Source: Tubulanus polymorphus
Lineage: Eukaryota > Nemertea > Palaeonemertea > Tubulaniformes > Tubulanidae
DNA length: 64,000 nt
Reading direction: 5' to 3'
Assembly (NCBI RefSeq): GCF_964204645.1
Contig: NC_134029.1
Span: forward strand, 122,001-186,000
Shown: one piece after another, positions 1 through 13,665 of the stretch
Layout of the letters: each line of letters starts with the position of its first letter
Numbering within the stretch: the first letter of the stretch is position 1
Position numbers and translations under genes: made by a program
Notes under the pieces: generated by a model
The model's input: the letters and a program-made list of their open reading frames with translations, nothing else
Database searches by the model: none
What the model was told of the DNA's origin: nothing

Positions 1-340
1 TTTCAATGTTTTAACTGAGAACTGTCTGAATCCGGCTCCTAAAGTTAGAGCTTTTCAGATTGTTTGATCTCTTGAGTCCTGAGACTAATCAAAACTCTCT
101 TGGGAACTGGATGGGTCCCGGTTGCAAGTTCGCACTATATCACATGCGTTGTTAAGATTATTAATATATTCCTGAGAAGTCAAACGACTATGAGATATAA
201 ATATAATACACGATATCGGAGTAATTCATACATCTCACATCGCTATGACATAACCCTCGATCATATTCTATAAATAATTGTGTCCTTGACAACAATAAAA
301 CTCTAATCTCAGGTTTAACCAGATGAATTTCTCGTTTCAG
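1..340. other. Non-coding, probable intron
   Basis: No open frame or recognisable element was seen. The stretch ends in a good + strand 3' splice site (ctcgtttcag at 331-340), so it is most simply the intron before the next feature. Because the GALNT gene on the opposite strand appears to run off the left edge, it should also be GALNT intron. Confidence 0.5.
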
Positions 341-656
341 CGTCTCATTTCCAAGACGATTCGCTATTAGCTGATACTGATGATATATTCGGAACGTCAC
401 CCGGATTATCGGTGTACGATGAAAATATGTGGGGAAATTATCTAAAACCGGTCAGAGAAATAGAGAAACGTAGTGAGTATCAATAAAACCCCACATGCCA
501 CAGATCACTTCAACGTCCCGTATAATATGATGTAAACTGTTATTTACAGGTAGGAAGAGGGGCGACGTGAACGCGCTGTTGGCTAAATTGATTTCGATGT
601 CAGAAAATAGCCCTAGAGGGCGCGTCACCCGCTTCCGGTTTGGTACTGGGAAATAG
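341..656 (+). CDS. 3' end of an unrecognised gene, last two coding exons
   Basis: Two exons join in frame. Exon 341-472 follows a cag acceptor and ends at a gtgagt donor in phase 1; exon 550-656 follows tatttacag, restores the frame and ends at TAG. Together they encode the last 78 residues of a protein. The tail is acidic at first (SHFQDDSLLADTDD), then strongly basic with EKRSRKRGD, and ends RVTRFRFGTGK. The KR and RKR pairs could be convertase sites of a secreted precursor, but RFRFG followed by TGK is not a clean amidation signal, so this is speculation. A polyA signal AATAAA lies at 873-878. I do not recognise the family; upstream exons lie before the window. The gene appears to sit inside an intron of the opposite-strand GALNT. 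Confidence 0.5.
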
Positions 657-872
657 ATGATTAGTTCAGTGAAATGATGATAGATGGCGCTAGTAGTTGA
701 TTCCACGGGATTTGATTGGTCGATCCAGTTACACAGTAGATGTCATTTAGTCCAGGTCCACTAATTGGAACCAATGGGAGTTTGGACTAGTCCTAAATCG
801 AAGCAGTCTCACGGGCCAACCGACCCTCGCCCCACACATCACGACCTGTTTTTTCTAGAATGATCAGAACAC

Positions 873-878
873 AATAAA
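873..878 (+). terminator. Candidate polyadenylation signal
   Basis: AATAAA, 217 bases after the stop codon of the preceding + strand gene and followed by a T-rich stretch; consistent with its 3' end. Confidence 0.4.
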
Positions 879-1081
879 TTCACAAAGTTTATTCTCTTCT
901 CACTGAAGTAAAAACCAGGAATGAGAAAAACACCTGAAATTCCGCTGTAGTTATTTATATGAAAATACACCGAATTATATTTATTTTACTCTGATAATTG
1001 TTTGTGTATGATTTGTTTGTAATCCTGGATTGAGAAAAGGTTCCACAGTCGTGGGGCAGTGTGGAGAACAGACAGATGCTG

Positions 1082-1215
1082 CTCAGGTACAGCACAGGTG
1101 CAGCACAGGTACACAGGTACAGCACAGGTACAGCTCAGGTACAGCTCAGGTACAGCTCAGGTACAGCACAGGTACAGCACAGGTACAGCACAGGTACAGC
1201 CCAGGTACACAGGCG
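1082..1215. repeat. Minisatellite, about 10-11 bp unit
   Basis: Imperfect tandem copies of CAGCACAGGTA and CAGCTCAGGTA. All three + frames are open across it, giving spurious short ORFs. It lies in the inferred GALNT intron. Confidence 0.85.
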
Positions 1216-1540
1216 CAGCTGTAATACAGCTGTTCTGGTTTTAGTTTGTTATCATTTTGAATGATGTCGTGAATTATCACAGATAGATAAACAGAATTGC
1301 GACATCTGTATCCAGTTGCACAAGGGTCGATATCGTGATTAAACCCCATTCGGCTAGGTACGTGACGTAGCGAGTGCAAGCAAACTGAGGGACACGTGGT
1401 CCCGTCGGGAAATCGAGGGATTGGAAAGTTTTTTCTAGTCAGGGATCGAAAAACTAGAAAACTACTAAATAATACTACATGTATTTCTCTGAGCAAATTA
1501 TAAGATCTCTGAATGAAATAAAGATGGCGCTGATACTTAC

Positions 1541-3062
1541 ACGTCATGTCTGACGTCACGCAGGGATCTCTCGACGGATATCATATCACTAACGTATAAA
1601 TTAAAACGAGCCTCTTTCCAACCTTTATTTATGAGAGATTTAACTTCATCAGATTGTTTATCCTTATCAATACGAACCCCTCGACCATTCATACCCGGTG
1701 CTGTCTCATCACGTGGAAAGGTCACCACCTCATAATTATGAATCTGAAACGCAATAATTTGTTTATTTTGTAACAAATGTAGCGATGTGGACCATGTATC
1801 CCACTAGATACCAGTTATCCCGCTAGATGGCGAGCCAATCATTATGATAAAAATCTACCAACGACTAGATTTTGAGACTTAAATAAATCGTGGAAATTAT
1901 GGGTAGATTTCATCCTGGAGTCGTTGTCCTAATGCACACTGTTGCCACCTGTTGGATCCTAGCATGCCACAGTCGAATGGCCGGAGTCCCCCGTTAGTTT
2001 ACATATTGTTAACAGTTCTAAAAGTATTAAATCATTATCACATAAATGAATAGTAATAGTTATAGTATGATATATCGGGTGGGTAATCTGATATATCGGG
2101 TGGGTAAAGTGAAACAGATGTTCGATATATTCTGAGATTAGCAGTTATAACTATTCTTCAGTCTACAGCCTCCAGACTGAAGTGAGGGGCGTCCAGATGG
2201 TCTCGACACTGTCGAGAGAGAACGGCTCCAGATGGTACAACTACAGCACACATACACACGACTCCCCAATCAGAACGATCCCATTGTTTCTAGCATTTAC
2301 ATTGATTAACCTACAATTTACGTGATTTTAGGATAAAGGTCTCGCGCAGAAGGGCGCGAAATAGTTTTAAGAAAAACTAATGATAACTCGTGCGAACGAT
2401 TTTCTACCAAATATGGAAAATGTTGGCAAAGAAAGAGACGAAACCTTAGGTGATATCAGAGAATCATCCACGAGAGATTACCACGTCCATCGGATGTCTG
2501 GCGGGTCCAGACCTGGTGAATTATTGGAGATTAGTCAATGTTATTGTTACATGGACAGCGGGGCTAGGGTTTACAACGAGTAGTGAGATAGTGACAGATG
2601 AAGGCAGAATTCTAGCACCAGCATTTCACCGAAAATGATTAATTGAAATATTACTTGTTCATAAAATGGCACAATGTTGAGTTTAACATCTTTATCCGGT
2701 TCAACTTTATCCGGTTCAACTTTAACTGGAGCAACTGTAACTTTCTCATCTCCATCTCGGCTGCTGCTGATGTTGTGAACATTTTTCGGTATAAATTTCA
2801 GAGCTGCGTTACTGTCAATATTAATAATATTATCGCCCACACGGGGGCGCTGTTTAGGCGAACTATTGTTTTTCAATAATCTCTCGTTTATATTAAAAAT
2901 CCAGAAATCTTTTTTACTGCTTGAAATCATTTTCTGGTCCATTAAAATCAACAAAGCGATATCCGCTAAAAGCCAGAACAATGACGTCATAGTGACAATC
3001 GTGATTACTTTAGTGCGAGACATTGATCCAAACATCTTTCCTGAATTATTCGTTTGAGCCAT
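1541..3062 (-). CDS. Polypeptide N-acetylgalactosaminyltransferase, first two coding exons
   Basis: GALNT enzymes are type II Golgi membrane proteins that start mucin-type O-glycosylation by transferring GalNAc to Ser/Thr. Exon 1 (3062-2655) begins MAQTNNSGKMFGS, has a signal anchor at about residues 19-41 containing LFWLLADIALLIL, and then a stem with VEPDKVEPDKD. It ends at gtaata in phase 0. Exon 2 (1743-1541) follows tttcag and encodes APGMNGRGV, then KEARFNLYVSDMI and ERSLRDVRHD, matching the conserved segment just before the GT-A catalytic domain (family consensus PG..G.PV, FN...SD.I...R.LPD.R). It ends at gtaagt in phase 2, with the family Cys expected next. The catalytic exons with DxH and the ricin lectin domain were not found between 1 and 1540, so they must lie beyond the left edge. 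The paralogue cannot be assigned from this part. Confidence 0.85.
1744..2654 (-). other. GALNT intron 1
   Basis: Bounded by a gtaata donor and a tttcag acceptor on the - strand. It contains a short direct duplication, tgatatatcgggtgggtaa, near 2070-2108. Short + strand ORFs at 2380-2638 show no recognisable product. Confidence 0.6.
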
Positions 3063-4716
3063 TATAGAAATATCAATCCAATTCCGGAAGTGGAGTTTAC
3101 AACACTTCCTGCACAGAGATCGGTGTAACAGCTGATGTTAATAACGCGAGATTAAGAATTAAAACCTTGTTTTGAAGGGATTAAAACCCATGCGCCGCTG
3201 GGATAACAACAGTTCACTCAGTGAATGTGATCGATTTTGATTATGTGGCAGTCAAACAGTAACGACACCCGGTGCCTCAGCAGCGCCAATCGGCTCGCTC
3301 GTTAGCTCGGCGTCTGTCACACATGTCACACTTCCTTTCTCTCTCTGTGCAATAATCAGTAGTTTCAATCACATATTGTGGTGGATTGATTCCTGTCAAA
3401 AGATACGAAATCACTGCTGAGGGTGGGGGTCTGATGTACTCTCCCGGGACATCAGACCCCCTACCTCAGCCGTTTCCAGTCCCCACATGGATAATGTATC
3501 TCTTGCTCCGAGCTGATCCAACGCGAGCACGACATCCCCCCCTCCCCACCAACCCGGTACCTCCAGTCCCCTCCCGTCAGCTTGCGGGGTTGGGCATCAA
3601 ACCCGAGTCGCGTGCGTGGACTCCCGTCCCCTGTACCCTGGTGGACCCCAGCCACTCCCACCCAAGTACGTGCGGGACTTGCGGCTTCGGTACATTTGTC
3701 TTAGTTGATGTGGCATCAGCGGGCAACACCTCAAAGGCCGTCCCCGTCGTGAGGTTAAATGAATAATCCAATAGGTTTAGTCTTGGGATTGGAACCAAGA
3801 TCCAATTGCGACTAAATTTAGTCTCAATAAAGCCTAAACACATTTCCCGAAATTTGAGTTCAAATGACGCGCGTTAAACAATACAGAGCGTAACCTATCG
3901 GTGAATCTAGGAACTAATCTAATGCTGGGTAGAATAGAAATCTGATCGACGAATGGATTTGGAATTAGGGATGTAATTAGCTATCTATAATGAGTATTTC
4001 TAGTGAAGCATTGAATTGAATAACTATGAAGATCTTATTTTGTGAAGGTGATAATTTGAAACAGTGTAAAAGTTGTTTTTATACTTTACAAAAAACACCG
4101 TTTATAAACGGCGGGTAGATTTGTATGTTATAAGTACAGCAGTGAGCGCTCGTTTCGATCAGAAGGTCCGGTGCCATTGGAATTTGATCGTTTACCTGAT
4201 TTACTACCTATGTTCACATAGTTGTATATTGTATGCTGATGGCGTCCTTTGACTTTCTTTTATTTATTTGACCAATTCCATCCTCTGTATCGCCACCCCC
4301 CGAGTCGGGATCGAAGTTAACACGCTTCATTTCATCTTTAGTCAAATAAACAATGAATAATTCCTCTTCCTTCCATGTTGCGCATTCATTAATCGAACAA
4401 TTATTTGAAGCACATCTAGAATATCATTTATTCAATCAATCGTTACAATATATCATCTATAATACAATGTAATATATTTCATACATTGAATGTACATATT
4501 ACATAAATACAATGTATCATAAAATATTATTTTACAAATTATTTGCAACTTTAGATAGAACTATAACGTTACAGGTGACATTTGGTTAATCCAAACATGA
4601 TGATAATACAATAACTGATTATAGAGGGGGCTGCAGCTGCTCAAGACTAGGTTAAAGTCAGTTTAATAGCTAGTGAGGTCAAACATTATCTTTACAATTC
4701 ATCAAGCAGAATCCGA
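3063..4716. other. Intergenic region with GALNT promoter side and SDAD1 3' side
   Basis: The part just above 3062 should hold the GALNT 5' UTR and promoter. A GC-rich, proline-coding open stretch at 3386-3766 has no recognisable domain. Near 3765-3840 the sequence is weakly self-complementary (ccaataggttta, then ttggaaccaa, then gactaaatttagtc), perhaps a small fold-back element. A - strand AATAAA (ttt att at 4427-4432) lies about 285 bases past the SDAD1 stop and is a good polyA candidate. Confidence 0.4.
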
Positions 4717-6759
4717 TTAATTTCTCGAATGTTTCAGTTTTTTCAGTAATGTATGTTTTAAAGCTAGTTGTTTATCTCTAAATGATCGTTTTTGTTTACG
4801 TAATACTTTATGTTTAACCATCATGAAAGGTTTTGATTTACGTTTTTCAGAATTAGTCGTACTCGCGTGTTCGTTCATACGTTGTACTTTATAAGCGTAT
4901 TGTTGTCGGTCGTTGCGCCCGGCGATAACAGTCTCTAAACGTGAATCTTTATCGTGTGATTTTTTCTTATGAACGAGTTCGATGTCGTCTAATTTCACGA
5001 ATTCTCCGCGATCGATCGACTCATCCAATTTACGCTTTTTACCTTTACCCGACGTCGCCGACGTTTCTTTTTGAATTTGTAAAATTCGTAATTTTTCGAA
5101 TTCGTCCTGGGATAAAATGCGACCGGCTGAAACGACTTTAGCTCGTTCGATTCTTTCCTCCTTCGTTAGTTTCTCCACCTCCTCATTCTCCTCTAACTCC
5201 TCATCGGATGAGTGAACGACGTCTACCCACGATCCATCGCTGTCATCTTCATTTTCATCTTCGCACGATTCCCATCCATCCTCCTCGTTTTCCTCTACCT
5301 CATCGGGAGTCTGCAGCGTTTCGGCTCCGGGAATGAAATCTTTAGCGGTCGATGCGGCGTATTCCGAGACCTCGACTTCTCGCGAGGCGTCCGTGGGTTT
5401 TCCCCGATCTCGTTTATGTAATAATTCCGGATTCGTTTTACGGAATAGTTGTATAAGAGACCGAGCGGCCATTATTACACTCTTATCTCGATGCGTTTTA
5501 TACTCGGCTAAATCTCGTAATAGATCGGTATTCATCGCCAGCGGACACCGAGCGCAGATTTCTCGTACAGCGTTTAAACCGACCGCCATCACCTCACCGC
5601 TGTTACGTTCCGTGATGAAATTATTAGCGATCGTCATGACGATTGATTCGATAGTATCGGGCGGGACTAACTCGTGACTGGACTGCGCCGCGTACTGCAG
5701 TAGTTTGGTCACTTCGCGTTGATGCGGTTGAAGAAAACGTTGAATAAACGGATAGAAATTAAGAAGGAATAATTGATGAACTCCGATTAACCTCGACACG
5801 AAATTAATCATCATTAATTTCACCTCAAATCGCTCGTTAGTATTCTCTAACTGACGGAACATCCTTTCGGCGAAATCCTGAGGATCGTGAAGGTGATGCA
5901 GAGCCGTGTTGTCAAATACTTCTTTCTTCTGTTTCTTTTTATGTTTTTTCAAGGCGTTAAGAGCGCGATCGAGACGTTTCTGTCGTTTACGCGATTTCTT
6001 ACCGACGCGATGTTGTAGTTTCAATTCCGTAGCCGTTTTCTCATCTTCGTCGTCCGAATTATCGCTATCAGCGCCACCTTCCTCTTCCTGTCCGATAAAA
6101 AACTGTATAGAAGCAACGAGTAATTTAGTGATTTTAGAGAAACACGCCGTGCTGATCACGTTTACAGTTTTAGGATCTTTCCACACATTTCTACGATAAA
6201 GTTCGATCATCACATCCAGCGATTGTTTAGCCGCGATCGCGTTATTATCTTTTAACATTTTATACATAAAATTCTGTAAATTCGAGTTTAATTTCATGTT
6301 TTTATGTTTTGAATTGACGTTTTTGACGTCTTGAACGATGTAATTATAAAGAGTTTTACGCAGCAATTTATCGGAACATCGAAACAGTTCGAAGAATAAC
6401 TCGAGCACAGAGGGCGCCGGTATCAATCCTTTATTACGCAATAGAATCAACGCTTTACAGAAACTGAGCCTCATTTCCGGATCGAGAACTGTTGCGTGTT
6501 GATGTAATAAATCTCTCAATTGTTGCGGGAAATGTTTCAAATCGTCGCTGTAGCAACCTGAAATCTGCGCAAGGAACGTCACGAGTTCGATAAGAGTTTT
6601 CGAATGTTTTGACGGAGTCAACATAAAAATATCGAGGTTTGATTTATAATGATTGAATTGTTGAATGAATTCATCGCGATATGAACCCGGGTCGCGCTTT
6701 ATTAGATTCTGTAACTGTGGTAGGTTGCTGGGCAACTTGTTACCGCGACTGTTACTCAT
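4717..6759 (-). CDS. SDAD1: SDA1 homolog, 60S ribosome biogenesis protein, intronless
   Basis: 680 aa, against 687 in human SDAD1. SDA1 acts in the nucleolus and nucleoplasm in assembly and export of pre-60S particles. The start at 6759 ([17 protein letters not shown]) matches the family N-terminus; an in-frame ATG 25 codons upstream gives a hydrophobic extension with no family counterpart and was not used. Conserved blocks appear in order: [104 protein letters not shown] and YKTHRDKSV. An acidic region with [14 protein letters not shown] and HSSDEE follows, then the basic tail [18 protein letters not shown]. No frame break is seen. It has no intron in 2 kb, whereas COG1 and the PCSK gene nearby have exons averaging 140-170 bp. 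Confidence 0.97.
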   Translation of the reverse strand: MSNSRGNKLPSNLPQLQNLIKRDPGSYRDEFIQQFNHYKSNLDIFMLTPSKHSKTLIELVTFLAQISGCYSDDLKHFPQQLRDLLHQHATVLDPEMRLSFCKALILLRNKGLIPAPSVLELFFELFRCSDKLLRKTLYNYIVQDVKNVNSKHKNMKLNSNLQNFMYKMLKDNNAIAAKQSLDVMIELYRRNVWKDPKTVNVISTACFSKITKLLVASIQFFIGQEEEGGADSDNSDDEDEKTATELKLQHRVGKKSRKRQKRLDRALNALKKHKKKQKKEVFDNTALHHLHDPQDFAERMFRQLENTNERFEVKLMMINFVSRLIGVHQLFLLNFYPFIQRFLQPHQREVTKLLQYAAQSSHELVPPDTIESIVMTIANNFITERNSGEVMAVGLNAVREICARCPLAMNTDLLRDLAEYKTHRDKSVIMAARSLIQLFRKTNPELLHKRDRGKPTDASREVEVSEYAASTAKDFIPGAETLQTPDEVEENEEDGWESCEDENEDDSDGSWVDVVHSSDEELEENEEVEKLTKEERIERAKVVSAGRILSQDEFEKLRILQIQKETSATSGKGKKRKLDESIDRGEFVKLDDIELVHKKKSHDKDSRLETVIAGRNDRQQYAYKVQRMNEHASTTNSEKRKSKPFMMVKHKVLRKQKRSFRDKQLALKHTLLKKLKHSRN

Positions 6760-7689
6760 TGTTGTCACACGCCTCGTAACAAATAAACTGTAAATAACAA
6801 TAGAAATATAAGTTATATATAGAAAATTACACATAGCGGAAAAAGGTTGGCTCCTGAAGACGACTAATTAGGATAGTCTGGTTAAATAAATTTACAGCTA
6901 ATAGGAAACTTTTCTGCTGTTTTCTTGAGTTATATCAGTGTTGGAATGTTGGATTCTATCGATACAACGTCTCAGTTTCACCAAGCCAAGGCCCGGGGTG
7001 AAATATACATCATTGATTGCGGATTGAAGGAATATGAACCCGCAGACAGCAGCTCCAGTTGAGTGAGGAGATACTGACTGAGGCATGTGTGAGAGAGAGA
7101 GAGGAGATAGAATCCCCAACCTTACAGTGATACAGCACAGCAGTCACACACTCCGACAGGTCCAGGAGGGAGGTCGAGAGGAGGAGGGAGGTAACTACAG
7201 ACTGACTGTGATGTCGATGATGACTGGTGTGGTGGAGTGAGGATGGGGCGTGTGGATGGAGTTGAGAGAGAGGTGTCGAAGCCTTGACACTGAGGGGTCC
7301 ACTACAGCTGTACTCTACCGGACCTATAACATACAATACATCTAACAATTACAGAAAACTAACCAGATAAATCTCAATAATCGCGCAACACCAGAACCCG
7401 GAAATAAAAACACGTGGCTGTGTGTATTCTATCACATGCAGTAGGAGTAGGTTCAAAATGAATACGGGTTCGAATCCTGAATATGTCGTAATCAGTGGCG
7501 TAAAGTTCAGTCCTGATTTATCAGTCTGAGTTTGTTCAGAAATATTTCTATCGAAAAAAAACATATATTGACTGGAAATCCTTTTTGTTTATGTTAACAT
7601 ATTCAACTAAGTTACGTTTCTGGTACTATTTAAAGAATTTCTCGATTTTTCTTCTCCTTAGCTGTCGAGTCCGGCCCGGATTCAAAGAA
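6760..7689. other. Intergenic, no gene seen
   Basis: SDAD1 5' flank followed by sequence with purine-rich patches (about 7130-7290). Several short - strand ORFs (6898-7564) have no recognisable product. A tRNA B-box-like motif, gggttcgaatcct, sits near 7466; alone it is not enough to call a SINE. Confidence 0.4.
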
Positions 7690-7860
7690 TTTATTCTTAA
7701 TATGAAAACCACGCGCTTTACCAATCTAATCCGTCGTTTCGCGGTTCCTGAATTTTCAAAGGTTAAAGATTACTACTTTAGTTCACAGAAATTCCGCTAT
7801 TGCAATTCATAGGGGCAGCACTGAACGGTTGTAATCTGATGCAGTCTTGCTATTTTACTG
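7690..7860. repeat. Left part of a duplicated UFM1 3' flank
   Basis: This matches 22824-22992, with shared stretches such as cgcggttcctgaattttcaa versus cgaggttcctgaattttcaa and ggggcagcactgaacggttg. The match stops at attttactg (7852-7860) and resumes at 10993, so this copy is interrupted by the next feature. Confidence 0.85.
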
Positions 7861-10800
7861 CGCAGCGCCTTCAGTGGAGACCTTCCAAGCGAGGCTCCGA
7901 TGTTGCTTGCCTTGTACACTAATCCTCTCTCATCCGCCGACCACACACTGGTCAGACTGGTTGGGACTATCTTGTTCCTGGCTGATGGTCGTGTCCGCCG
8001 GGCCAGAATCCTACGTAGTTCCTCAGTAAGGCCCAAATTCAGTTCTCGTATCTAGTCGACTAGTGGTCGGAACTAATAACCGAATGCGCTTTATTTCCGA
8101 ACTATTTCCAGACTATGGTTCCGACTAACTGATATTCGGTTTCACTTAGTTCGATTATAGTCGCGACTAACTCCGATAACCAAAGTTCGCCCAGCGTACG
8201 TGGGCCACCAGTCAATTTCAGTCTCCTCGTGATGGAATGAAAATGTTCCGGAATTTTCTGCAAATTTTTCAATTTCGAAACAACTGATTCCAGACAGCTC
8301 GGTGTAGGTTAGCTGTGTTTGTTTCAATACTCTAAATTTCGGCACAATTTTTCCTATTACTCGTCGTAATAGTTACCGATATGAAATTGATTTATTTTCC
8401 TCTAGAGAAAAAATGAAGCTTTCGCAGAAAATTCCAAAACAGGTTCATTCCACAAGTTCGAATTGTGAGTATTGTCCCACTGAAGTTCTCTTCGTCGAAG
8501 AAGGCTGAAAATCTAATCTTAGTCTTAGAAGTTTTCCTCAATGTCCAAGAGAAATGTGTCTGCTGCTTTCAAGGGTTCGAATCCAGCCCGAGTTGTCATG
8601 TGTCCACTGACGAAGGCTGCGACAGTGGGTCCGAATCAGGAATTAAAACACGATGTTCCCTTATTCCGTAGAGGTATAAACCGGGTCTAGAATAATTATA
8701 ACGAGACAAGTATAAGTATACAATATAGGTTTATTTGACGCACAAGCTTTCGCTACTAATCAGTATTTATAGGCAGACTGACACTAATTAGAGAGAACCG
8801 AGTGAGAAGAGTAATTACAAATACATAATACAATACATAATACAATACATGGTACAATACATATCATATTACAATATATGGTACAATACATAATACAATA
8901 CATAATATAATATATGGTACAATACATAATACAATACATATTACAATACATATTACAATACATATATCACAATACATAACTGAGTGAGTTGATATAATAT
9001 GATTAATTACAGAACCGCAAAATAAGTGATGTATCTTGGATGCGCAAAAAGACAAATAAAATGGCACGAGATTACATCAAAATAAAATGGCGCGAGATTA
9101 CATCCAAATAGAAATGCGCGAGATAACCTCCAAATAAAATGGCGCGAGATGAGACTTCGAAATAAAATGGTGCGAGATGAGACTTCGAAATAAAATGGTG
9201 CGAGATGAGACTTCGAAATAAAATGGCGCGTGAAAAATTTAATTCTATCATTTTAATGTGTAATATTGTATAACTGTATATTTGTCTATTGTTTTATATT
9301 TGTATCACTGTTATCTGTATGTGTTTTGGGGGGTTAATAGTCCAACCCTCCTAACTCTACATGTGTTAACGTTTATATAGTTTCTAGAAAAAAAGTTGTC
9401 AAGTCCAAATCGTCAATTCCTCATCCTACCAATGTCAAGCTTAACCCACAAAATCGTGGAAGCTTCGTTTTAAGGGGAGGGGTGAGGGTGGGGGGCGTTG
9501 GATAATTGTGAAATATATTCAAAATGCCTAAGATTTAACGGTTGAAATTATGTTTTAATTGGGGGGTCAAATAAATAGTTAAAACTAACATAAATTCTAT
9601 CAATTCTATTTATCTACAAGAACTATTAGACATGTCATACAAGTCGCACCTGAATTTTTTCAAGCCACTCTGTCATCATCATTCAACTTCGGGTTCGATC
9701 TTCTGTGGCCCGGGGGGTCTTTTTCTTCTCACTGAAATCATGGACGTATCAACTCTAGTTGACAAGTCCACGCTGAAATATGTCCTACCTTATTCAATTC
9801 GGACCGCTCTTTTCTTTCATCAGTCTGTTGTATCTTCCATGAAGCTGTAACACTGGGTACCGGTACCTGTTAATTAAACCTAATCTAACCCTAACCTAAA
9901 GTGCAACTATTTTTTCCTAAATCTAAACCTATAAAACATAATTTCGACCGCTAATGTTAAATAAATGTTCCACCTACCTTACAGCAACCTTGTTACGCGG
10001 ATGAAGCAGCAATTTGAAAATTTAATCCTTTTATTTAAGAGTCAATTTCAAAGTCAATTTTAAATTCCGTGTCCTGTTGCCAAAATCCAGTTGTATTAAT
10101 AACAAATAGTTTATCAGCTCAGCTGCGTTTGTTACAATTCTCTTTTTCTAAAACGTGTCCTATCTGAGCAATATCCAGCGACAGAGACTTCTTCGCCGTG
10201 TAGAATTTCCAAGTGTAATGACAACTTGTATGAGCGCCCACTAGTTTTTAACTGACCCCCTTAAAATTCGTAGCCGGTGATTGGTTGCATCACCGATAAC
10301 AAAAGCTTCGGGGAATGATTTCAAAAGGTATTGCAGGTAGGTCACTGGCCATTCTTGAATTGCGGTCAATGGCATCTTTTCTTTTGAAGTTTGAAAATGC
10401 TTCGAAGTTTGAAAACGCTGAGGTTATGTGGCGCTAATCGGCGATTATCCGGCCGGTTGCGTTGGTCTAGGCGTCGACATGAAGCCAGCCTTAGACGTCA
10501 CTTCGCGGAAGGAAGTTTAGAAAGTGTGAAGAAAAAAGTGTATTGAGTGTCAGAATATTAATACTTTCACCCTCACGCAAGCCTCATGGTTAGCGGAGCG
10601 CATGATCGGTTAAAAATATGCACGCCAAATTCAGACAAATTATGACAAATCTGTTACCCCGTATATAGATACTGAAATAATCATTTAAGTCTCACTCTTC
10701 ATAACTGCTGTATTATCAAAATATATAAAAATATCTACTTCAGTATAAATTATAATTAATGAAATTGAGCATATTATTCCCCAATTTTATTAACATTATA

Positions 10801-10992
10801 ATTAAGGATTATATTCTAGACTCCAATTCTCGTTTTGTTACTGAGTGGATTTCGTTATTCAACTTATTCCTGTTTTATAAGGAACACGTGTTTTATGTAT
10901 ACCGGTAGTTATTGCGTTTACATGTTGAGATCACGTGATAGCATGTCACATGTAGAAACAAAATGGCGGACCTGGTGTGAAAAAAAATTCGC
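7861..10992. mobile_element. 3,132-bp insertion flanked by a 9-bp direct repeat
   Basis: The 9-mer attttactg occurs at 7852-7860 and 10993-11001. In the paralogous copy the same two flanks are joined around a single attttactg (22984-22992). This is the pattern of a filled site with a 9-bp target-site duplication against an empty site. The insert has no transposase or reverse-transcriptase ORF that I can see and no convincing terminal inverted repeats. It carries AT-rich microsatellites (8820-8975), 29-bp-type repeats containing aaaatggcgcgagat (9060-9235), fold-back sequence around 8060-8170, and a B-box-like gggttcgaatcca at 8576. It may be a non-autonomous element or a composite. A deletion between the 9-mers in the other copy is the alternative explanation. 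Confidence 0.6.
8820..9235. repeat. Two short tandem arrays inside the insertion
   Basis: At 8820-8975 there is an AT-rich microsatellite of acaatacataat type. At 9060-9235 there are about six imperfect copies of a 29-bp-type unit containing aaaatggcgcgagatgagac. Confidence 0.8.
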
Positions 10993-11001
10993 ATTTTACT
11001 G

Positions 11002-13309
<2,308 letters not shown>

Positions 13310-13313
<4 letters not shown>

Positions 13314-13665
13314 AATGAAACCGGGTCCCGAGGTACAAACAATTACAAACTAATGAAACCGGGTCCCGAGGTACAAACAATTACAAACCAATGAAAACGG
13401 GTTCCGAGGTACAAACAATTACAAACTAATGAAACCGGGTACCGAGGTACAAACAATTACAAACTAATGAAACCGGGTCCCGAGGTACAAACAATTACAA
13501 ACTAATGAAACCGGGTCCCGAGGTACAAACAATTACAAACTAATGAAACCGGGTCCCGAGGTACAAACAATTACAAACTAATGAAACCGGGTCCCGAGGT
13601 ACAAACAATTACAAACTAATGAAACCGGGTCCCGAGGTACAAACAATTGCAAACTAATGCAGTTA
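13310..13665. repeat. Minisatellite, 38-bp unit, about 9 copies
   Basis: Near-identical copies of aatgaaaccgggtcccgagg followed by tacaaacaattacaaact. Only a few substitutions between copies, so the array is young or homogenised. Confidence 0.95.

Noticed and set aside
3386-3766. 126-codon proline-rich + ORF
   Set aside because: GC-rich low-complexity composition, overlapped by open - frames; no recognisable domain or splice sites.
5333-5677. Overlapping + strand ORFs within SDAD1 (also 4941-5421 and 5906-6199)
   Set aside because: Shadows of the conserved - strand SDAD1 frame.
6760-6834. Upstream in-frame ATG of SDAD1
   Set aside because: Adds 25 hydrophobic residues absent from the family; the ATG at 6759 gives the conserved MSN...KLPSNLPQL start.
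7455-8590. tRNA genes suggested by gggttcgaatcc motifs near 7466, 8576, 20500 and 24495
   Set aside because: Only B-box-like strings; no cloverleaf, anticodon arm or paired acceptor stem could be made. They may be remnants of tRNA-derived SINEs.
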